From: Desulfosporosinus lacus DSM 15449
GTDB taxonomy: Bacteria; Bacillota; Desulfitobacteriia; Desulfitobacteriales; Desulfitobacteriaceae
Assembly: GCF_900129935.1 (NCBI RefSeq)
Contig: NZ_FQXJ01000003.1
Coordinates: 434,001-498,000, forward strand
Length of the DNA stretch: 64,000 nt
Reading direction: 5' to 3'
Shown: positions 57,497 to 64,000 of the stretch, piece after piece
Layout of the letters: every line of letters starts with the position of its first letter
How positions within the stretch are numbered: position 1 is the first letter of the stretch
Position numbers and translations under genes: made by a program
The notes under the pieces: model-generated
Told to the model about the DNA's origin: nothing
Database searches by the model: none
What the model saw: only the letters and a program-made list of their open reading frames with translations

Positions 57497-59230
57497 ATGA
57501 GAAGGACAAAAATTATTTGTACGATTGGTCCGGCCTGCGAATCCAGAGAAAAAATCCAACGTTTGTTTACGGCAGGCATGAATGTTGCACGATTGAATTT
57601 TTCTCATGGAACACATGAAGAACATGGTTCGCGAATATCTGTTTTGAAAGAGGAAGCTTTAAAGGCAGGGAAACATTTAGGAATCTTACTTGATACTAAA
57701 GGGCCGGAAATCCGTACAGGTAGGGTTTCTGAGTCAGGAATTACACTTAAAAAAGGTACGGAGTTTATTTTGGATACGAAAACTGCTCTTGGCTCTTCGG
57801 AAAGAGTAGGAATTACTTATAAAAGATTATGGCTAGATGTTGTTCCGGGGACCCATATTCTAATCGATGACGGACAGTTGGATCTAGAAGTTCTGGCGGT
57901 ACAACAAGAAGAGATTAAGACCATAGTACGTAATGGGGGGATTCTAAAATCACAAAAGGGTGTCAATGTCCCGGGAGTATCGATTAGATTGCCTGGTGTT
58001 ACGGAAAAAGATATTGATGACATTCGTTTTGGCGTTACTCAGGGAATTGACTTCATAGCTGCTTCATTTACGAGAAAAGCAAGCGATATTTTGGCTGTGC
58101 GCCGGATTGTAGAGGAAATGGGAGCAACTGTTGAAATTATTGCTAAGATAGAAAGCCAGGAAGGAATAGATAATCTGGATTTAATTCTGGATGTTGTTGA
58201 CGGGGTAATGGTTGCCCGCGGAGACTTAGGAGTTGAAGTGCCGGTAGAGGAAGTCCCTGTTTATCAAAAAGAGATGATTCGCAAATGTAATCTACTCGGT
58301 AAGCCAGTTATTGTTGCAACTCAAATGCTTGATTCCATGATTCGTCAACCACGTCCAACAAGAGCGGAGGCCAGCGATGTGGCGAATGCTATCTTGGACG
58401 GGGCAGATGCCATTATGTTGTCAGGTGAAACCGCTGCCGGACAGTTTCCGATTGAGGCAGTAATTATGATGGACAAAATTGCCAAACGCGCAGAAACAGC
58501 GCTTTTAGCCAATAAGACAACTCGCTATTCCCATCTTAATGTAGCAGAATCTATTAGCTGCGCCAGCTATAGTATTGCCCGAGATCTTAATGCAACCGCG
58601 ATTCTAACCCCGACACAATCTGGTTTAACTGCAAGGATGATTTCTAAATATCGTCCAAAGGCCCTTATAGTAGCGGCCACTCCCTTTGCTGAGGTCGCCC
58701 GAAAACTCACTTTGCAGTGGGGAGTAGAACCGTTAGTAGTTCAGGAAAGTTCTGGGACAGATCAATTATTGTCAGTGGCAGTAACTGCCGCGATTGAACA
58801 ACAGTACATTAAAACTGGGGATATTGTGGTGATTACGGCAGGGGTTCCAGTAGGTAAGGTTGGCACAACTAATATGATTAAAGTCCAGGTGGTAGGTGGA
58901 ATCTTGGCGAAAGGAATTGGCATAGGCAGAAAATCATATATGGGTACTGCTCGGATAGTCCATCAGCCTGAGCAGGATACCTTTGAAAAGGGCGACATTC
59001 TTGTTTCTGGCTCTACCGATGCCCGATTTATTCCGCTAATCGCTCAGGCAGGGGCCTTAGTAATCAAAGAGTCTGGTTTGACCTCACATGCGGCTATTGC
59101 GGCTTTAGAATACGGTATTCCAGCCATTATAGGCATTCAAGACGCTCTGACTAAGATTTCTGAGAGACAAAGAATCACAGTAGATGCCCTTTCAGGGGTT
59201 ATTTACGACGGAACGGTTAGTATTTTATAA
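57497..59230 (+). CDS. pyk: Pyruvate kinase with C-terminal PEP-utilizer domain
   Basis: PEP + ADP to pyruvate + ATP. 577 aa: catalytic barrel (RRTKIICTIGPACESREKI start; MVARGDLGVEVP; the effector half follows) plus a ~100-residue C-terminal domain with SGLTSHAAIAALEYG, similar to the phosphohistidine domain of PEP-using enzymes, as in Bacillus-type Pyk. AAAGG just before the ATG. Confidence 0.96.
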   Translation: MRRTKIICTIGPACESREKIQRLFTAGMNVARLNFSHGTHEEHGSRISVLKEEALKAGKHLGILLDTKGPEIRTGRVSESGITLKKGTEFILDTKTALGSSERVGITYKRLWLDVVPGTHILIDDGQLDLEVLAVQQEEIKTIVRNGGILKSQKGVNVPGVSIRLPGVTEKDIDDIRFGVTQGIDFIAASFTRKASDILAVRRIVEEMGATVEIIAKIESQEGIDNLDLILDVVDGVMVARGDLGVEVPVEEVPVYQKEMIRKCNLLGKPVIVATQMLDSMIRQPRPTRAEASDVANAILDGADAIMLSGETAAGQFPIEAVIMMDKIAKRAETALLANKTTRYSHLNVAESISCASYSIARDLNATAILTPTQSGLTARMISKYRPKALIVAATPFAEVARKLTLQWGVEPLVVQESSGTDQLLSVAVTAAIEQQYIKTGDIVVITAGVPVGKVGTTNMIKVQVVGGILAKGIGIGRKSYMGTARIVHQPEQDTFEKGDILVSGSTDARFIPLIAQAGALVIKESGLTSHAAIAALEYGIPAIIGIQDALTKISERQRITVDALSGVIYDGTVSIL

Positions 59231-59548
59231 TATTGTGAAATGATCCACACGCTAAGGCGGCTAAAAGCAGTACTGAGCAGGAAGAACTGTATGATTAGTC
59301 CTTGCTGGGCAGGAAACGGCAACTTGGTGTAGAATTAGTATAAGTTGGGTTAATTGGAATTATTAATTCCCCGGGGGAGTAAGAAGGGTCTTTCTACGGT
59401 ATACTAAGGTATATTTTTGTACTGTCAGAAAGTATGAATCTTGGGGTAAAGTAAGCAATCCTTGGTCATCGCCTGACGGCTTAGCGTTAGTCAAGTTTTC
59501 TTTATCTTTATTCTGAACCCTTGGATCAAGGTGAAAGGGGATTTTTGT
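59231..59548. other. Intergenic region, pyk to pgk
   Basis: About 320 bp without a gene. GGAATT-ATT-AATTCC dyad near 59356-59370; dispersed repeat copy 3 at 59478. No promoter with good spacing and no recognisable riboswitch. Confidence 0.45.
59478..59504 (+). repeat. Dispersed 27-bp repeat, copy 3
   Basis: GGCTTAGCGTTAGTCAAG then TTTTCTTTA. Intergenic, 45 nt before pgk. Preceded by ATCCTTGGTCA, which is also present near copy 2. Confidence 0.7.
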
Positions 59549-60736
59549 ATGAACAAAAAGAGTGTAAAAGATGTAGAGGTACGTGGAAAACGAGTACTTG
59601 TTCGAGTAGACTTTAATGTCCCTTTAAATGAGCAAGGACAAATTACCAATGATAAACGAATACAAGCCTCACTCCCTACCATTTTGTATCTGGTAAGAGA
59701 AGGAGCACGTGTCATTCTTGCCTCTCACTTGGGGCGCCCTAAAGGACAAGTTAATCCAAAGTATTCTTTAGCGCCTGTTGCTGAGCATTTAAGCGAACAG
59801 CTGGCTCAAGCAGTGTCCTTTGCTAAAGACTGTATTGGAGATGCAGCCATGGAAGCTGTCAGTACGTTGCAAGACGGGGAAGTCCTTTTACTAGAAAATG
59901 TCCGTTTCCATGCAGAAGAAGAGAAAAATGATCCTGCATTTGCGAAAGAATTAGCTGGGTTGGCAGAGTTATTTGTCAATGATGCCTTTGGAACCGCTCA
60001 TCGTGCCCATGCTTCAACCGAAGGGGTTACGCACTATATACCAGCCGTTTGCGGTTTACTGATGCAAAAGGAAGTTGACTTCATGGGCAATGCTTTGGAA
60101 CGGCCGGAACGTCCCTTTGTAGCCATTATCGGCGGCGCTAAAGTAAGCGATAAGATCGGCGTCATTGAAAATCTTCTGGAAAAGGTTGACGCACTGATCA
60201 TCGGTGGGGGGATGGCGAATACCTTCCTTAAGGCCCAAGGATTTAAGGTGGGAAAATCCTTTCTTGAAGAGGAAAAAGTGGAGTTGGCAAAGCAACTCAT
60301 TGAGAAAGCCAAGGCTAAAGGGATTGAATTGGAACTTCCGATTGATGTGGTCGCAGCTCATGCTTTTCAAGCGGATGCCCCTCATCGTACGGTGAAAGTG
60401 TCTGAAATTGGGGAAGATGAAATGGCCCTGGATATAGGTTCAGCCAGTGCTGAGAAATTTGAAGCTCGCATTTCGACGGCTAAAACGGTGATTTGGAACG
60501 GCCCGATGGGTGTTTTTGAAATGGAGGCCTTCGCTAAAGGAACTGAGCGAGTCGCTCAAGCGGTCGCAACTTGCGGCGGGATCACGATTGTTGGCGGAGG
60601 AGATTCGGTGGCAGCTGTAGAGAAAATGAAAGTAGCGGATCGCATGACCCATATTTCTACAGGGGGCGGAGCTTCACTTGAGTTTCTAGAGGGGAAAGTG
60701 TTGCCGGGTGTTGCCGCTCTGCAGGACAAAGAATAA
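59549..60736 (+). CDS. pgk: Phosphoglycerate kinase
   Basis: Transfers phosphate from 1,3-BPG to ADP. 395 aa: [40 protein letters not shown], and the C-domain nucleotide loop [14 protein letters not shown] 59549 has GAAAGGGG upstream; GTG 59531 rejected. First gene of pgk-tpiA-gpmI-eno. Confidence 0.97.
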   Translation: MNKKSVKDVEVRGKRVLVRVDFNVPLNEQGQITNDKRIQASLPTILYLVREGARVILASHLGRPKGQVNPKYSLAPVAEHLSEQLAQAVSFAKDCIGDAAMEAVSTLQDGEVLLLENVRFHAEEEKNDPAFAKELAGLAELFVNDAFGTAHRAHASTEGVTHYIPAVCGLLMQKEVDFMGNALERPERPFVAIIGGAKVSDKIGVIENLLEKVDALIIGGGMANTFLKAQGFKVGKSFLEEEKVELAKQLIEKAKAKGIELELPIDVVAAHAFQADAPHRTVKVSEIGEDEMALDIGSASAEKFEARISTAKTVIWNGPMGVFEMEAFAKGTERVAQAVATCGGITIVGGGDSVAAVEKMKVADRMTHISTGGGASLEFLEGKVLPGVAALQDKE

Positions 60737-60877
60737 TCTAAAGTTTACTTATATGAATGGAGATCTCTTGTTGCACCTTGTGCATAGAGTGGGAAGAACC
60801 GTTATCGAACTGAGCTTATTTACATAATTAAAATGCAAAAGATACAAATTACTATTAAGATGGAGGTATCAAACAAA

Positions 60878-61663
60878 GTGGCTAATCGACGTCCGGTTAT
60901 CGCCGGCAACTGGAAGATGTTCAAAACAGTAAGTGAAGCAGAGGACTATGCAGTAAAGTTCTTGGATGAGGTTAAGGATGTTACTGATCTGGATATAGTC
61001 CTTTGTGCTCCGTTTACAGCCCTTCATGCCCTTAAGAATGAACTGGAAGAAAGTATTGTCCACATAGGTGCTCAAAACATGGCCTGGGCAGACCAGGGTG
61101 CTTATACCGGAGAAATCTCAGCTCAGATGTTGCTTGATGTAGCCTGTACATATGTCATAATCGGCCACTCGGAACGGCGGGAAATGTTCGGAGAAACGGA
61201 TCAGGAAATTGCTAAGAAAGTGCAACAAGCTATAGCGGTAGGATTAACTCCCATTCTGTGTTGTGGAGAGAATTTAAACCTTCGTGAAGAAGGGCAGGCA
61301 GTGGAGCGGGTGCAAGGTCAAGTGTCTCGCGCTCTTTCCGGCTTATCAATTGAAGATTTGAGTCGCATAATAGTTGCTTATGAGCCTATCTGGGCGATTG
61401 GCACTGGGAAGACAGCGTCGAGTCAAGACGCCCAAGAAATGTGTGCCGCGATTCGTGCCACTCTGACTGAACTTATGGGACCAACCGCAGAGAAAGTGCC
61501 TATTCTTTATGGCGGAAGTGTCAAGGCCGAAAATATAGGGGAACTGATGAAAGAGCCTGATGTTGACGGGGCTCTAGTCGGTGGGGCAAGTCTTGATCCC
61601 CTTAGTTTTGCCAAGCTTATCAAAAACGCAGGTCCTCTCGTGGCCCGCATGGAAGGAATATAG
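60878..61663 (+). CDS. tpiA: Triose-phosphate isomerase
   Basis: Interconverts DHAP and GAP, linking GlpABC to glycolysis. 261 aa: PVIAGNWKMFK (Asn, Lys), VIIGHSERR (catalytic His), AYEPIWAIGTGKTA (catalytic Glu), and YGGSVKAENI. GTG 60878 chosen, with GGAGG 11 nt upstream; in-frame ATGs at 60833 and 60860 would add non-family residues. Confidence 0.96.
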   Translation: MANRRPVIAGNWKMFKTVSEAEDYAVKFLDEVKDVTDLDIVLCAPFTALHALKNELEESIVHIGAQNMAWADQGAYTGEISAQMLLDVACTYVIIGHSERREMFGETDQEIAKKVQQAIAVGLTPILCCGENLNLREEGQAVERVQGQVSRALSGLSIEDLSRIIVAYEPIWAIGTGKTASSQDAQEMCAAIRATLTELMGPTAEKVPILYGGSVKAENIGELMKEPDVDGALVGGASLDPLSFAKLIKNAGPLVARMEGI

Positions 61664-61665
61664 TA

Positions 61666-63210
61666 ATGGAAGTTGCCAAACCACTTTTTCTCATGATTCT
61701 AGATGGCTGGGGTTGCCGAGACGCTGTTGAAGGCAATGCTATTGCCCAGGCGAATATTCCCAATTTCAAACATCTGGAAAGTGACTATCCTTATACTACC
61801 CTTCAGGCATCTGAAGAGGCCGTAGGACTGCCAGGTGGACAGATGGGGAATTCTGAAGTTGGTCACTTGAACATGGGAGCAGGGCGGGTCGTCTATCAGG
61901 AGTTAACTCGTATTTTCAAGGGGATTCAGGATGGCACATTATTTGAGAATTCCGTCCTGCTCGAGGCCATGGATCAGGCTCGAGTACATAACAAGGGACT
62001 TCATCTAATGGGCTTGCTCTCCGATGGCGGGGTTCATTCTCATATTGATCACTTATTCGCACTGCTGGAGATGGCTAAGAAAAAAGACTTAACTAAGGTG
62101 TATATCCACGTTATTCTCGATGGCCGGGACGTCTTACCTCAGAGTGCCAAAGACTATATTGTCAAACTCGAGGAGAAGATCAAAGAACTAGGAGTGGGAA
62201 AGATAGCATCAGTAAGCGGTCGTTACTATGTAATGGACCGGGATGAGCGTTGGGAACGCCTAGAAAAAGGATATCGGGCGATAGTTTACGGGGAAGGGAA
62301 GCACGCCGCAGGGGCCCTATCGGCAGTGGAATTTTCCTATGATACCCGTGTCACCGATGAGTTTGTGTTGCCTACGGTAATCGATGATCAGGATGGGAAT
62401 CCGGTGGGCCGAGTTCAAGAGGGTGACAGCGTCCTTTTCTATAACTTCCGTTCGGACCGAGCTCGCGAAATCACACGTGCTTTTGTAGATGAAGAGTTTC
62501 CAGGATTTGAACGACCCAATCGCCCCCATGTCCACTTTGTATGTATGACTCAGTATGATGAGACGATTCCTGCGCCTGTGGCATTTCCTCAACAGAATTT
62601 GGACAACACCTTAGGAGAAGTGCTTTCAGATCAAGGGCTAAAGCAGTTGAGAATTGCAGAGACAGAAAAATATGCCCATGTAACCTTCTTCTTCAATGGC
62701 GGGCTTGAAGAACCTTATCCAGGCGAAGACCGAATCCTTATTCCTTCGCCAAAAGTCGCTACTTATAACCTGCAGCCTGAGATGAGCGCCACGGAAATAA
62801 CTCAAGTTGTCCTCAAACAGCTGCGGGAATCGACTTATGATGTGATCATTCTGAACTTTGCTAACCCGGATATGGTGGGACATACGGGGATGTTTGAGGC
62901 AACAGTCAAAGCAGTAGAGGTGGTCGACCAATGTTTGGGCCAAATTTATGAGGAACTTAAAAAAATGAATGCTACCCTCCTCGTGACTGCGGATCATGGG
63001 AACGCCGAAGAAAAAGTGGATCCTAAGACATTGTTCCCCATAACTGCCCACTCCACTAACTGTGTACCGTTTATTCTTGTTGATGAAAGGTATAAAGGAC
63101 AAGCACTGCGCAATGGTGGAGCATTGTGCGATGTGGCTCCCACTATCTTAAAACTACTTCAAATTCCCGTTCCTAAGGAAATGACAGGAAAGTCATTGCT
63201 CGAATCTTAA
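61666..63210 (+). CDS. gpmI: 2,3-bisphosphoglycerate-independent phosphoglycerate mutase
   Basis: Mn-dependent alkaline-phosphatase-fold mutase, 3-PG to 2-PG. 514 aa: MILDGWGC (metal Asp), MGNSEVGHLNMGAG (phosphoserine), TADHGNAE (metal ligands), HSTNCVPF. The ATG starts 2 nt after the tpiA stop with GGAAGGAA upstream. Iron/manganese-type mutase is normal in endospore formers. Confidence 0.97.
   Translation: MEVAKPLFLMILDGWGCRDAVEGNAIAQANIPNFKHLESDYPYTTLQASEEAVGLPGGQMGNSEVGHLNMGAGRVVYQELTRIFKGIQDGTLFENSVLLEAMDQARVHNKGLHLMGLLSDGGVHSHIDHLFALLEMAKKKDLTKVYIHVILDGRDVLPQSAKDYIVKLEEKIKELGVGKIASVSGRYYVMDRDERWERLEKGYRAIVYGEGKHAAGALSAVEFSYDTRVTDEFVLPTVIDDQDGNPVGRVQEGDSVLFYNFRSDRAREITRAFVDEEFPGFERPNRPHVHFVCMTQYDETIPAPVAFPQQNLDNTLGEVLSDQGLKQLRIAETEKYAHVTFFFNGGLEEPYPGEDRILIPSPKVATYNLQPEMSATEITQVVLKQLRESTYDVIILNFANPDMVGHTGMFEATVKAVEVVDQCLGQIYEELKKMNATLLVTADHGNAEEKVDPKTLFPITAHSTNCVPFILVDERYKGQALRNGGALCDVAPTILKLLQIPVPKEMTGKSLLES

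Positions 63211-64000
<790 letters not shown>

Noticed and set aside
59309-59324. Sigma-54 promoter TGGGCAGGAAACGGCA before pgk
   Set aside because: Spacing of GG and GC fits, but the -24 and -12 blocks match the consensus poorly (CGGCA instead of TTGCA).
59231-59548. Riboswitch or T-box before pgk
   Set aside because: No conserved T-box (TGGNACCGCG) or known aptamer core; only repeats and small dyads.

Overview
The window reads as one contiguous chromosomal stretch of an anaerobic, endospore-forming Firmicute. The gene order and protein style fit the Desulfosporosinus/Desulfitobacterium group of the Peptococcales. This is an inference from spoIIID beside mreB, split transketolase, anaerobic GlpABC, sigma-54 next to whiA, and a moderate-to-low GC sequence with many GTG/TTG starts. 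No rRNA, tRNA, CRISPR array, prophage or intact insertion sequence was seen. Almost every gene lies on the + strand; only a glycosyltransferase and an HDOD protein are on the - strand.

Layout. 0-4.4 kb: spoIIID, mreB/mbl, a TagA-type glycosyltransferase, then the sigma/anti-sigma pair sigI-rsgI, closed by a 20-bp bidirectional terminator. 4.4-11.4 kb: a GT4 glycosyltransferase (-), fabZ, an O-antigen-ligase-like membrane protein, a small anchored protein, comFA-comFC and a zinc-ribbon protein. 11.4-16.3 kb: a DnaA-box cluster in a gene-free stretch, an orphan peptide-binding lipoprotein, and a polar amino-acid ABC transporter whose binding protein and permease/ATPase have separate promoters. 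16.3-25.5 kb: a hairpin array, a cold-shock gene with a leader that can hide its ribosome site, hpf, secA, prfB (programmed +1 frameshift), split transketolase and ftsEX. 25.7-40.5 kb: an M23 peptidase, a CtpA-type protease, a two-domain P-loop protein, an HDOD protein, a lipoprotein, uvrB, uvrA, a HAD phosphatase, an FMN hydroxy-acid oxidase and a polysaccharide deacetylase. 40.8-48.6 kb: a B12/radical-SAM gene preceded by a strong sigma-54 promoter match, an orphan binding lipoprotein, rapZ-yvcK-whiA, and rpoN. 48.6-64 kb: glpF-glpK-glpA-glpB-glpC, gap, the antiterminator gene glpP, pyk, and pgk-tpiA-gpmI-eno (eno cut by the window end).

How the parts work together. The last 15 kb is a complete glycerol-to-PEP/pyruvate route: uptake (GlpF), phosphorylation (GlpK), anaerobic oxidation to DHAP (GlpABC), then TpiA, Gap, Pgk, GpmI, Eno and Pyk. 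GlpP is encoded inside it, and terminator hairpins sit in the leader of glpF and just before glpA, so antitermination control is likely. The usual glycolytic repressor gene cggR is not between rpoN and gap.

The most interesting unexplained signals are: (1) a dispersed ~27-bp repeat found three times, once inside the signal-peptide region of a lipoprotein gene; (2) the SD-sequestering leader of the cold-shock gene; (3) the sigma-54 promoter with two upstream dyads before the radical-SAM gene; (4) a DnaA-box cluster away from any replication gene; and (5) an array of hairpins between 16.3 and 16.6 kb.
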